Below are positions 10,761 through 21,495 of a DNA stretch of 64,000 nucleotides, piece by piece. Location: the NCBI GenBank assembly GCA_905221605.1, contig CAJNDS010002430.1, forward strand, positions 127,520-191,519. Direction: 5' to 3'. The notes under the pieces are model-generated. The model did no database searches and was not told the origin of the DNA. It worked only from the letters and a program-made list of their open reading frames with translations. A program made the translations under genes and the position numbers. Within the stretch, counting starts at the first letter, position 1, and every line of letters starts with the position of its first letter. Source of the DNA: Symbiodinium natans. Its lineage: Eukaryota; Sar; Dinophyceae; Suessiales; Symbiodiniaceae.

Positions 10761-10972
10761 CTTCTCAAGCTTTCACCTGGGTGCCACATGGCACGCACCG
10801 CGAGCAATCTAGCTTCCGTGTCTGAAGAGTTCCTATAGAATGCAGGTCTGAGGCAGCGGCTCAGAAATGGAATGTCGTTCAGGGCTTCTGTCTGCAAGCT
10901 TGTCCTCAGGGGCACTGAAAGAACAGCAACGCTCAGATTTTGCACTTTCCCAAAAGCCGAACCTGGCCTGGC

Positions 10973-11136
10973 CTCGACAGCATGTCCCGGAGGGTCTCCG
11001 CATGCGCCGCGACCTGCGCCAGCTGCGCCGGCCATCCTCCGAAGATCGGCTTCAGGGCCTGGAGCACGGCCAGGTGCTTCTCGCCGTCGATGGACCGCTG
11101 GGCCAAGTACGCGCTGTGCTCCCACAGGCGTTTCGC
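10973..11136 (-). CDS. Alpha-helical linker exon between COR and EEP parts (copy A)
   Basis: 164 nt. Reads AKRLWEHSAYLAQRS, EKHLAVLQALKPIFGG, WPAQLAQVAAHAETLRD. Acceptor TTTTAG, donor GC (GTCGAG then GCCAGG). Copy B keeps length, frame and GC donor at 43366-43529. Amphipathic helices, no named domain. It is open in phase 0 at its start, matching the end of the Roc-COR exon of copy B if the GT donor there is used. Confidence 0.55.
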
Positions 11137-11273
11137 CTAAAATCCCGCACTCCAACGTCACATTTGAAACTTCAACCCTACCTGATGAATTGCTTGGCAG
11201 CGTGCCTTGAGGCTTGGGAGATACAAATAATCAGATAATCTAGACGTTGGGACATTCAGCCCTGTTCAGGCTT

Positions 11274-14196
11274 TCAGACATCATCGTGGGCACTGTGCAG
11301 GAGAGCTGCGAGCTTCATGGCTTTGGGATGCGGGCCCGAGTACTCACGCATGCCCTTCTCCACCACATGAAGGAAGTCAACCTCGGGAGTCACCGGGTGA
11401 ACCAAGCTGTTGCCGGGATCGTAGCCGCAGCGGATGACGTTCGTGAGCTCATAGAAGCGCGGCGCATCTTCCATGCTCCTCTCGAGAAGCCCGCACTTGA
11501 CGTAAAAGTCGATCTTGGCCGTCCGTCCCCCCTGCTGCTGCAAGGCATCCTCCAGCTTCACTGGCTCCGCACTCTGAAGGCACCTCTTCTCTCCTGCCAT
11601 CACTTCCTTCACGGACCAGCTCAGAGACTCGCCTGGCTTCGCCGGATTCTTGCCGGCCTTTAGCGCAACCACATGCAGAGTCGTCTGAGAGCTGGCCGTG
11701 GAAGCTGCTTTGCACAGGTCTTGGAGCAGCTTCATCAATTCTCTGATGGCGGCTCCCGCGGCTCCCTTCGGTGTCTCCCCCATCTCCTTCAGATCCGTAG
11801 CCTGCATGCTTACCGTGCTCACCACGACATACTCCTCAAGGTCCACGTCGCAGGGGTGGAGCACCTGCTGGAACCGGAAGCTGCCAGCAGGACGTGTCAG
11901 CCTCTGAAGGGAGGAGCGATCGATGGCGTCCCGCAGGCCTTGACTGAAGTCGCCGTCGAAGCGCTCTTCCAGTAACTCGGCCAGCTTGCAATGGGCGCAG
12001 GTGGCGTTGCAGTCGGCTTGGAGGCAAGGCGTGCGTCTGACGAAGCCCTCGACGTCCTTGATGCGGTCGCAATCGACGCCTCGAAACACGGGGTGCTGCG
12101 TCAGGGCCTCGGTCCCGAGCACGTGCACCGACTTGCTGCTCAGGCCCATGGCTCTGCAAAGGTCCTCCACAATGTCCCGGACTGTAATGTCCGCCTGGAG
12201 CTCCTCGGCTGAACGGGCGCCTGCCTGCGTGACCGCCAGACGGAGGAGCTTGTGCTGAATGCGGGGGGTGGTCGGGAAGAGCGAGATGCTGACCAAGGCA
12301 TCCTTGTCTGTGCGGAACTCCATGCGGTTCCGGAAGATTTGGGGTGCCCCGGGCCTCAGTGTAGTCTGCCCTTCTGAGCTGTTGCGATTGCAAGCAGCCG
12401 CAGCTCTCAGCCTGCAGAGTCGTCCAGCAATCTCGGGGAACAGGTTCGACGAGATGAAGCCAGCGACATCCAGGTAGAAGATCTTGCTCTCAGCAGCGCG
12501 AGGTTCCGGAATCAAGGCCGTAGGCAAACAGCACGGCACCGTAAACTCGTCTTGGACAAGCCTTCTCAGAACGAGGCCTCGCGACACCATGATCTCCAGC
12601 ATGACCTTCCTCTCCAGATCGGTGATGCCTTCCCTGGCCCACAGCTTCTTGAGGAGATCCCAAGTGATGATGCCGCTTGTCTTGAAGCGATACACCGCCT
12701 GGGTCATGCTCCTGCTGACGTCATCGATCGTGTTCTTGTACTCCTCCGCGTGTTCGAGGCCACTCTCTTCCCAGAATCGCAAGCTCATGATGGAGGAGAG
12801 CGCCACTGCCACCCTCCTGATGTTCAACACCACGCATCTCCCCAACTCATCTGTGTCGAACCAGAACAGCGTCCCCAAGGAGTGTAGAAGGCGCAGCACC
12901 CGGGGCACCTCCTCTTTGGAAATGCCGATTGGCCTCATGCCACCAAGTAACGCTTCGACTTGCTCGAGTCGCAGCGAGTGGCACTGCACCCGAACAACAA
13001 TCATCAGCCCATCCTCATCATCATGATGCCCGCTCTTCCAGCTCACATGGGCGGACTCCGGGGCCACGAAGCGGTGCCCGAGCACAGCATGGGTCCCTTG
13101 CAGGTCCTTTGACAGCACAGCCGACCCCTCTACGCCGACTTGGCGCGGATGCGAAAGGCTGGCGTCAAGGTCATTCGGGTCGACCTTGAGATCGAAGGAC
13201 TCGCCCAGCTCGGAAAGCAGGTCGTGCGCAAGCAACCACGCTGCTGGATGTAGCTCTGCCTGCAGTCCGACATGCGCTGGCGTGGCAGAACCTGCCGGCG
13301 CCGTTCTTTCCCATTCTGGAATGGGCGAGAGGACTTCGCTTGCGAGCCGCTGGAGACTGCTTCGCAAGGGCCCGATGTCTGCTTCTGCATTCTCGGAGAA
13401 GTTCTCCACCGGATGCAGCCATCCCAGGTTGTCCCCGACTCGCTGAAGTTGGCGGCTCAGGCGGGGCAGCTGCTGAAGCAAGAGGTCGATGCGCTCCTCC
13501 ATCTTCTCTTCGTCGAAGTCTGGATGCCGACTGGCCCACTTGGTGCCGACGATCACGACTGGGGGGGCCGACTCAGAGCTCTGCGAGGATTTTGAGGCCA
13601 AGCCACCGTAGCCATCGTCAGCGTCCACCGCATACTGGGCCACCGCCCACAACCAGAACTTTAGATCCTGCCACGCCTCCTCCAAGCCACAGCTCGTGTC
13701 GCAGAAGACCACGTAGATGCCGCGGCCGTGGAAGTAGAGCAGGTTGCAGAGGACGTAGGCCTGCTGGCCGGGGAAGTCCCAGCACTGGAGTCTGGGCCGC
13801 AGCGCGGGATCTGCATCTTCGCCTTCTCCTCTGGACTGCAAGGCCAGGTCGTCCAGTATCCGCGGTCCCACGGTCTCAGGCGCCTCCTCCTTCAACTCGG
13901 CATCGCGCTGACTTGTCTTGGCCGTAGCGCCTGCGGGCGCATCCGCGGGCTCGGACTCTTTCGGAGGCATCTCTGGGGACTGTGGGGCTGGCTGCCTTTC
14001 GACCAGCGCCTCTTGCTTGTCCGTGGAGCTTGCCGCGGCGCTCCTCCTCCTCAGCTCACGACGGGCAGTCTCATCGTACATTCGCGCATCGCACTCCTTC
14101 CACTTATGCGAGAGATGCTCTTGGGCCTGTCCGGCCCAGACGTGCACACCGTGTGTGGAGACTTCCTCGTGACTTGGCTGCTCGCCCCTCAGCCGC
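11274..14196 (-). CDS. Roc (C-terminal part) and COR exon of the ROCO protein, copy A
   Basis: Large exon continuing the P-loop exon: the GC-AG junction gives MR then RLRGEQPSHEEVSTHGV, a typical Roc switch I region. After an acidic low-complexity insert (about residues 60-130 of the open frame) come the G3 motif in WDFPGQQAY (Asp about 143) and a G4-like VGTKWASRHPD (Lys about 222). G4 is unusual: Ala sits where Asp is expected after TKxD. COR-like segments follow: VLRLLHSLGTLFWFD, CVVLNIRRVAVAL, GIITWDLLKKLW, GLVLRRLVQDEFTVP. The C-terminal third is unrecognised and includes CNATCAHCKL. Roc-COR is a dimerising GTPase switch in the cytosol. The frame stops at 11274 (HSAHDDV), but the paralog can splice nine codons earlier into the EEP exons; copy A has two extra bases at that donor. 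About 95 percent similar to copy B by eye. Confidence 0.8.
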
Positions 14197-14354
14197 CTTG
14201 GCACAAGGCCCGGGGCATGGTAGACAGATGATCTCTACCACATCAGCGACTACAGACTCTGACTATGTGGCTGGACTGGTGACTAGTGAACTAATTGCCA
14301 GACGAGGTCTTTGCTAAGAAGCTCGAAAAGTAACACTCCGCCCGCATCACCTGC

Positions 14355-14449
14355 CTCATGGTGGTGGTCTTTCCGGCGCGACCCCGGCCGACGAAGCAAA
14401 GGCGGACCACCGGCAGCGGCGCCCTGCCCCATTTCTGCCACTTCTCCAG
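14355..14449 (-). CDS. P-loop (Walker A/G1) exon of the Roc GTPase, copy A
   Basis: 95 nt. Reads LEKWQKWGRAPLPVV then RLCFVGRGRAGKTTTM. GRGRAGKT is the G1 motif that binds nucleotide phosphates. Acceptor CCAACAG; donor GC (ATGAG then GCAGGT), which joins AAG/GCGGCTG at 14196 with a conserved AGGC repeat. The GC donor rather than the nearby GT is preferred because copy B lacks the GT (46770-46864) and because only the GC choice keeps the Roc frame. Phase 0 at the 5' side fits any LRR exon. Confidence 0.8.
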
Positions 14450-14499
14450 CTGTTGGCGACCTTACCGCGTGTGCAGGCAGTGGCTTGTCCGAGCACAAG

Positions 14500-16320
14500 C
14501 CCTTCGTGATACATGGCCCACCAAATTATGCTACACACAGTTGAAAGCTCTCACAAACGGCCTTCCACCTCCAATTTGTTTGCCCACTCTCACACTCTTC
14601 AAATATACCTAGGATGTTCTCGGTTCATGGAATGGGTGAGATGAAATCGCAGGTTCTCTATAGAGGTTAACTTGCAAGCACGATTCCTAATCACCTGCTG
14701 GAAACCACAAATGTCATCACTTTGTCAACACAATATTTAAGCTGAAACGCCCCCTTTGTCATGCGCCCAGTTCTTATCTGGACTTACTGAGGAACGATTA
14801 GAAAATGAATCGGCGCCTCGAATCCAATCCCGAGTCAGTCAAATAGCTTCTAGAGCTAGTTTATCTTAGATAGGCCGTCAGTACCGTGCTCCTCATACAC
14901 CATACCTAGACGGCTCCAAAACGTAAAAAAGCATCATCAGGCGTTGATCAACATGAGTGCCAGCTTCTGTACACGGTCTTCGTTTAAGCGCAGAATCTGC
15001 ACATGAAAACTCACACCCTGATTCGAAGCCCACAAACTACTGCAAATCTTCAGCCGAGTTTCTCTGCTCCGTGTGGGCAGCCTGTAGCCAAGCACACGAA
15101 ACTGGTTTGTAGCTGCCTCAAAGATCTATTTCAAGGGCGGCCTCCAAAACTCACATGCCTCAACATCCGGCTGCGCACGAATTTGCTTACCCAATTCAAC
15201 ACTCAATTTTGGGGTCTCCAGCTCACTCACCTGCTTTTTTCCGTGCCCCATACAGACAATTTTGCTTTTCTTGATGGAGCGCCCGGGGTTCACCTGGCGC
15301 CTGCACTTGGCTCTGTTTCCCCAACCCCCCGTGTGGGCCGCACAACCTCACGGAACAAACGCGCGCAACCTGCAGTCTCAACCTGATGGCAACCATGGCA
15401 ACAAACCACCATTTTCCGGTCTGAACGCAGGATGTCGGGTGTTTTTCAACGAGGCATTTTGCAATAACCTCTGCTGATGGATACGGAAGATGCGCACATT
15501 TTGCCACGGCTCCATGCTTTTGCGATGCATGGTACAGCGCTCCCAAAGGAGTGGCATTTGGAACCAAGAGAGACGGAGTTGGTGATGCCAAAGTACAACC
15601 CACACTTGGCAGGGATAAGATCAGGGATGTAGTCCTGGGCCCTCTGCGACTCGGCTTGAGCCCAGAGCCCATTGCGCAATTTGTAATTTCAGTGCTTTCT
15701 TTTGACTTCCCACCATGATGCCCCCCACGACCCATGACACATGCCTCATGCCAAACAGATCCACCCTCTGCATTCGGGCTGATTCCTGTCGATGATCTTG
15801 AAGGGCAGGCCATAGTCACCATAGTCATATGACCACAAACTTGAAACATCTTGAAGCCCGGCAGGATCCCATCCAAATGTAGTGGCCAGACGGTGAGGCC
15901 ACACAGCTATGGTATGGTACAGTTTCCGACAGACCGAATTGCTTCCCGACCCGCGGTTGCCCGACACGTGCTGCGGGCTCGACACTGGTTTCAGACACGT
16001 CTGGCTCTGGTATCCAGATGCGCGAAGCATGACAGACAGAAAAAGGTGTTCAACAAGGGCCCGCCTGATTCCTCTTGCAGGCCTCTTCTATGTCGGCTAG
16101 AGCCTGGCAAGGGACGATGGTACGGGATTCTGGGACCTAGGGTTTTTCCGGCAGGGCTCTCACTTACTGCGGTAAGCGATCTGTTATCTGGTCACAAGTC
16201 TGGAAAACTGGTGTGGGAGTCATACGCGGATGGCATATTTCCTGTGGGGCCACCCCTCTATTTGCCACCTTTCGTCCTCAGCGCTAAGTGTTAGACGAAA
16301 GGCGTCGCATTCGCGGGGTC
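14500..16320 (-). other. Intron between last LRR and P-loop exons, copy A
   Basis: About 1.98 kb in full (14450-16431). Counterpart in copy B is 46950-48750 with many indels, unlike a coding region. No domain, repeat array or RNA gene recognised; short open frames on both strands are not shared in register between copies. Confidence 0.5.
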
Positions 16321-16431
16321 GGCAAAAAAGTGCTCGGGGCTGGGGCTTTTGGGCTCCGGACCCGGCCTTGGACTTTTCGCGTTGAAGGCTTGGGGGGATT
16401 TAACTTCGGAGCACTCCGTAGCACTCCGGGC

Positions 16432-16515
16432 CTTGGCTCCCTCATCACCGATCGAGTTGACAAAGAGGTCGATACTGGTGACGCTGCCGTTCGTCTTGAG
16501 GGCCTCGGCTAAGGC
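16432..16515 (-). CDS. LRR exon A1
   Basis: 84 nt, phase 0, 28 residues beginning ALAEALKTNG; exposed core SIDLFVNSIGDE. Last LRR before the P-loop exon; its AAG joins CTGGAG of 14449 in frame. Its intron flanks differ from the other units, and it has no counterpart in copy B. Confidence 0.8.
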
Positions 16516-17224
16516 CTGCGGCGAGGGGACGCAGCTGGGGAGCACTCAGGGCCTCCTTTAGGCTTGGGCCTGGCCAGGGGGAGGGCTTTTGGCTCCGGGG
16601 ATTTTCGCGTCAAAGGCTTGGATGTGGCAAAGTACCCCTGTAGGAAAGAGTGTGTCACTTTCAGGGCAGGGCAGTTTCAAATGGGATTCCTGGCAGAATT
16701 CCGGGCCCTGATTTCACTTCAGGCCTCGATGTGGAAGAATGTGCGATCTCAGGCTTATGCATGAGACGAACCGTGACATCGCGACGACGCAACTTGCCAA
16801 TCAACAGGCTCAATTTCGCGTAGTTCTGTTCTGAAACATGATGATCTTCAAGGCTGCTCAGCCTTCCTTCACATGCTTTGTAGCTTTGCGCCAGCTTTGC
16901 GCACCATGGCCTTGGGGCGCGTTCCGCGAGGCCATCGCTTCCGCTACGTCAGTTCCTGGCGATGCCTTCTAAGAAGTGTGATTGTTCCTAGAGTTGTACA
17001 TACGGTTGTCATCGAAGTCCCTAGACTGCGCCATCCCGTGCAGCACCGTACTTTTCCTGCCACATTGCCTGCAAGTGGAGTATGTGGGCGGAGGGGCGAG
17101 GTGGTCCCGCGAAATATGCAGGACTATTTCCATGGACCACAGTGCTTCTGGTCAGAACCCACAGACGATGATTCCATCGCTAAACAAAATTTGCGAGCCC
17201 AGAAATGCCCCGTAAACCAGCAAA

Positions 17225-17275
17225 CTCTCAACCCTAAACCATGAGCCTAAACCCTGAAGCCTAAACCCGAAGCCC
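17225..17275. repeat. Telomere-like CCCTAAA tract inside an LRR unit
   Basis: CAACCCTAAACC, GCCTAAACCCTGAAG and CCTAAACCCGAAG follow one another. Equivalent tracts recur in nearly every unit, for example at 19842, 22386, 23826, 26477, 49500, 50797, 53396, 54690, 55907, 57121 and 58668, always about 140-220 bp from the LRR exon. Confidence 0.75.
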
Positions 17276-17413
17276 TCCGACGCCGTCTGACATGTCTGAA
17301 AGGAAGTTGTGGAAAAAACGCTCGGGGTGGGGCTTTTGGGCCCCGGACCAGGCCTTGGGCTTTGCGAGTGCTTGGGGGGACGTAACTTCGGAGCACTCCG
17401 TAGCACTCCGGGC

Positions 17414-17497
17414 CTTGGCTCCCTCAGCACCGATCTGGTTGCGATTGAGGTCGATTGTGGAGACGGTGCCGTTCGTCTTGAGGGCCTCGGCTAAGGC
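17414..17497 (-). CDS. LRR exon A2
   Basis: 84 nt, phase 0. Exposed core TIDLNRNQIGAE. Acceptor CTCGCCGCAG, donor GC (GCCAAG then GCCCGG). The AGGCC direct repeat spans both splice sites, as in the other units. Confidence 0.85.
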
Positions 17498-18378
17498 CTG
17501 CGGCGAGGGGATGGTGCAGGTCCGCAGCTGGCGGCTTTGGGGGAGCACGCGGGGCCGCCTTTATATCGGCTTGGGGCTGGCCAGGGGCTGTTGTATGGGG
17601 CTTCCGGAACCCCCAGCTATTCCGGGGAGCGATCTGCTGCTGCAATCAGAATTCCAAATCTACGCCATGCCCTTGCTACATCTGGTCACAAACCTGAAAA
17701 AGAATTCTACACTCGAAGGCAATACGTCGTCTACGAAGATCAACTACAGTACGAAGTAGCAACGTTTCGCAGCACACATGAGAAGAAGGATTACAGCAAC
17801 ATGAAGGAGCAATACACCAACAAAACTGGTAAAGCGCAGCATTCTGGCCTGAATTCACTTCAGGCCTCGATGTGGAAGAATGTGCGATCTCAGGCTTATG
17901 CATGGGACAAATCGTGACTTCGCGAAGGCGCAACTTGCCAATCAACGGGCTCAATTTCGCGTAATTCTGTTCTGAAACATGATGGTCTTCAAGGCTGCTC
18001 AGCCTTCCTTCACACGCTTTCGGGTGCCACAACTAGCTTTGCACCAGCTTTGCGCACCAATGGCCTTGGGGCGCGTTCCGGGAGGCTATCGCTTCCGCTA
18101 TGTCAGTTCCTGACGATGCCTTCTAAGAAGCGTGATTGTCCCTAGAGTTGTACATACGGTTGTCATCGAAGTCCCTCGACTACACCCTCCCGTAATATCC
18201 CGTACACCGTACTCTTTCTGCCATATTGACCATATTGCCTGCGAGTGGAGTATGTGGGCGGAGGGGCGAGGTGGTCCCGCGAAATATGCGGGACTATTTC
18301 CATGGACCACAGTGCTTCTGGTCAGAGTCAACAGACGATGATTCCATCGCTAAACAAAATGCGCGAGCCCAGAAAAAG

Positions 18379-18680
18379 CATCCCCTCAGGTTGTCAGGGG
18401 AGGGGCCTAGGGCGCCCATTTTAGACCCCTAACTGACTTCCCAGGGACTGGGCATAATCCGGGCAACCCATTTCAGACCTTTTGTTGGCTATAAAGACTG
18501 CATCTGCAACATGGCTAAGACAGCCGGGCCCGAAGAGCGCGACACCGACGTTCAAGGCTCTAGGTTAGGGGGGGGTCTGAAATGGCAAGCCGGGGTCTAA
18601 AATGCCTCTTTAAGACCCATTTCAGACCCCTGGTTCCCTGAAGGGTCACCATTTAAGACCCCCCGCAAACTGAGGGGATG
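18379..18680. mobile_element. MITE-like TIR element, copy 1
   Basis: 302 bp with terminal inverted repeats (CATCCCCTCAGGTTG left; right end is the complement of CATCCCCTCAGTTTG), flanked by AAAAAG on both sides where empty units have AAAAG. Interior rich in ATTTCAGACCCC/ATTTTAGACCCC phrases in both orientations. No coding capacity. Present in alternate units of array A only. Confidence 0.7.
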
Positions 18681-18870
18681 AAAAAGCCCTGTAACCTGCA
18701 AGCTCTCAACCCTAAACCCGAAGCCCTCCGATGCCGTCTGACATGTCTGAACGGAAGTTGTGGACAAAAACGCTCGGGGCTTTGGGCTTTTGGGCCCCGG
18801 ACCAGGCCTTGGGCCTTGTTCGAGTGCTTGGCGGGAATTTAACTTCGGAGCACTCCGTAGCACTCCGGGC

Positions 18871-18952
18871 CTTGGCTCCCTCAGCACCGATCTCGTTGCT
18901 AGAGGTCGATACGGGTGACGCTGCCGTTCGTCTTGAGGGCCTCGGCTAAGGC
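18871..18952 (-). pseudogene. LRR exon A3, frameshifted
   Basis: 82 nt instead of 84: two bases are missing within the hypervariable core (the segment between GTTGCT and AGGTCGAT). Splice sites and flanks are intact. Inclusion would break the frame unless compensated; it may be skipped, dead, or a sequencing error. Confidence 0.75.
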
Positions 18953-19990
18953 CTGCGGCGAGGGGATGGTGCAGGTCCGCAGCTGGCGGCTTTGGGGGAG
19001 CACGCGGGGCCGCCTTTATATCGGCTTGGGGCTGGCCAGGGGCTGTTGTATGGGGCTTCCGGACCCCCAGCTATTCCGGGGAGCGATCTGCTGCTGCAAT
19101 CAGAATTCCAAATCTACGCCATGCCCTTGCTACATCTGGTCACAAACCTGAAAAAGAATTCTACACTCGAAGGCAATACGTCGTCTACGAAGATCAACTA
19201 CAGTACGAAGTAGCAACGTTTAGCAGCACACATGAGAAGAAGGATTACAGCAACATGAAGGAGCAATACACCAACAAAACTGGTAAAGCGCAGCATTCTG
19301 GCCTGAATTCACTTCAGGCCTCGATGTGGAAGAATGTGCGATCTCAGGCTTATGCATGGGACAAATCGTGACTTCGCGAAGGCGCAACTTGCCAATCAAC
19401 GGGCTCAATTTCGCGCAATTCTGCTCTGAAACATGATGGTCTTCAAGGCTGCTCAGCCTTCCTTCACACGCTTTCCGGGCGCCACAACTAGCTTTGCACC
19501 AGCTTTGCGCACCAATGGCCTTGGGGCGCGTTCCGGGAGGCCATCGCTTCCGCTATGTCAGTTCCTGACGATGCCTTCTAAGAAGCGTGATTGTTTTTTG
19601 AGTTGTACATACGGTTGTCATCGAAGTCCCTCGACTACACCCTCCCGTAATATCCCGTACACCGTACTCTTTCTGCCATATTGCCTGCGAGTGGAGTATG
19701 TGGGCGGAGGGGCGAGGTGGTCCCGCGAAATATGCGGGACTATTTCCATGGACCACAGTGCTTCTGGTCAGAGTCAACGATGATTCCATCGCTAAACAAA
19801 ATGTGCGAGCCCAGAAAATCCCTGTAAACCTGCAAACTCTCAACCCTAAACCCTGAGCCTAAACCCTGAAGCCTAAACCCGAAGCCCTCCGACGCCGTCT
19901 GACATGTCTGAAGGCCCCGGACCAGGCCTTGGGCCTTGTTCGAGTGCTTGGCGGGAATTTAACTTCGGAGCACTCCGTAGCACTCCGGGC

Positions 19991-20074
19991 CTTGGCTCCC
20001 TCAGCACCGATCTGGTTGAAATTGAGGTAGATTGCGGAGACGCTGCCGTTCGTCTTGAGGGCCTCGGCTAAGGC
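19991..20074 (-). CDS. LRR exon A4
   Basis: 84 nt, phase 0. Exposed core AIYLNFNQIGAE, identical to exon A6 at 22535-22618, showing recent duplication of the two-unit block. Confidence 0.85.
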
Positions 20075-20950
20075 CTGTGGCGAGGGGATGGTGCAGGTCC
20101 GCAGCTGGCGGCTTTGGGGGAGCACGCGGGGCCGCCTTTATATCGGCTTGGGGCTGGCCAGGGGCTGTTGTATGGGGCTTCCGGAACCCCCAGCTATTCC
20201 GGGGAGCGATCTGCTGCTGCAATCAGAATTCCAAATCTACGCCATGCCCTTGCTACATCTGGTCACAAACCTGAAAAAGAATTCTACACTCGAAGGCAAT
20301 ACGTCGTCTACGAAGATCAACTACAGTACGAAGTAGCAACGTTTAGCAGCACACATGAGAAGAAGGATTACAGCAACATGAAGGAGCAATACACCAACAA
20401 AACTGGTAAAGCGCAGCATTCTGGCCTGAATTCACTTCAGGCCTCGATGTGGAAGAATGTGCGATCTCAGGCTTATGCATGGGACAAATCGTGACTTCGC
20501 GAAGGCGCAACTTGCCAATCAACGGGCTCAATTTCGCGTAATTCTGTTCTGAAACATGATGGTCTTCAAGATCTTCAAGGCTGCTCAGCCTTCCTTCACA
20601 CGCTTTCGGGTGCCACAACTAGCTTTGCACCAGCTTTGCGCACCATGGCCTTGGGGCGCGTTCCGGGAGGCTATCGCTTCCGCTATGTCAGTTCCTGACG
20701 ATGCCTTCTAAGAAGCGTGATTGTCCCTAGAGTTGTACATACGGTTGTCATCGAAGTCCCTCGACTACACCCTCCCGTAATATCCCGTACACCGTACTCT
20801 TTCTGCCATATTGCCTGCGAGTGGAGTATGTGGGCGGAGGGGCGAGGTGGTCCCGCGAAATATGCGGGACTATTTCCATGGACCACAGTGCTTCTGGTCA
20901 GAGTCAACGATGATTCCATCGCTAAACAAAATGCGCGAGCCCAGAAAAAG

Positions 20951-21222
20951 CATCCCCTCAGGTTGTCAGGGGAGGGGCCTAGGGCGCCCATTTTAGACCC
21001 CTAACCCATTTCAGACCTTTTGTTGGCTATAAAGACTGCATCTGCAACATGGCTAAGACGACAGCCGGGCCCGAAGAGCGCGACACCGACGTTCAAGGCT
21101 CTAGGTTAGGTTAGGGGTCTGAAATGGCAAGCCGGGGTCTAAAATGCCTCTTTAAGACCCATTTCAGACCCCTGGTTCCCTGAAGGGTCACCATTTAAGA
21201 CCCCCCGCAAACTGAGGGGATG
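20951..21222. mobile_element. MITE-like TIR element, copy 2
   Basis: 272 bp, same TIRs and AAAAAG flanks as the copy at 18379, with an internal deletion in the segment after the first TIR. Confidence 0.7.
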
Positions 21223-21412
21223 AAAAAGCCCTGTAACCTGCAAGCTCTCAACCCTAAACCCGAAGCCCTCCGATGCCGTCTGACATGTCTGAACGGAAGT
21301 TGTGGACAAAAACGCTCGGGGCTTTGGGCTTTTGGGCCCCGGACCAGGCCTTGGGCCTTGTTCGAGTGCTTGGCGGGAATTTAACTTCGGAGCACTCCGT
21401 AGCACTCCGGGC

Positions 21413-21495
21413 CTTGGCTCCCTCAGCACCGATCTCGTTGCTATCGAGGTCGATTGGGTGACGCTGCCGTTCGTCTTGAGGGCCTCGGCTAAGGC
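21413..21495 (-). pseudogene. LRR exon A5, frameshifted
   Basis: 83 nt: one base is missing within the hypervariable core next to CGATTGGGTGACG. Everything outside the core matches the intact units. Exons A3 (minus two) and A5 (minus one) share the same surroundings in the dimeric repeat. Confidence 0.75.

Noticed and set aside
12484-13026. Plus-strand frames of 100-300 codons opposite the Roc-COR exons (also 44886-45842)
   Set aside because: Shadows of the minus-strand coding frame, whose Roc and COR motifs are clear; the plus-strand translations have none.
14351-14360. GT donor (CAG then GTGATG) for the P-loop exon of copy A
   Set aside because: Copy B lacks it, and using it breaks the frame into the Roc exon; the GC donor four bases earlier in gene orientation is conserved and keeps RLRGE in frame.
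20114-20494. 126-codon plus-strand open frame (MGEHAGPPLYRLG...) repeated in most copy A units (also 17537, 21535, 22658, 25308, 26789)
   Set aside because: It is antisense intron sequence shared because the units are near-identical. It overlaps the intron side of the LRR exons, has no recognisable domain, and is cut short by stops or frameshifts in copy B units (for example 49802-50023).
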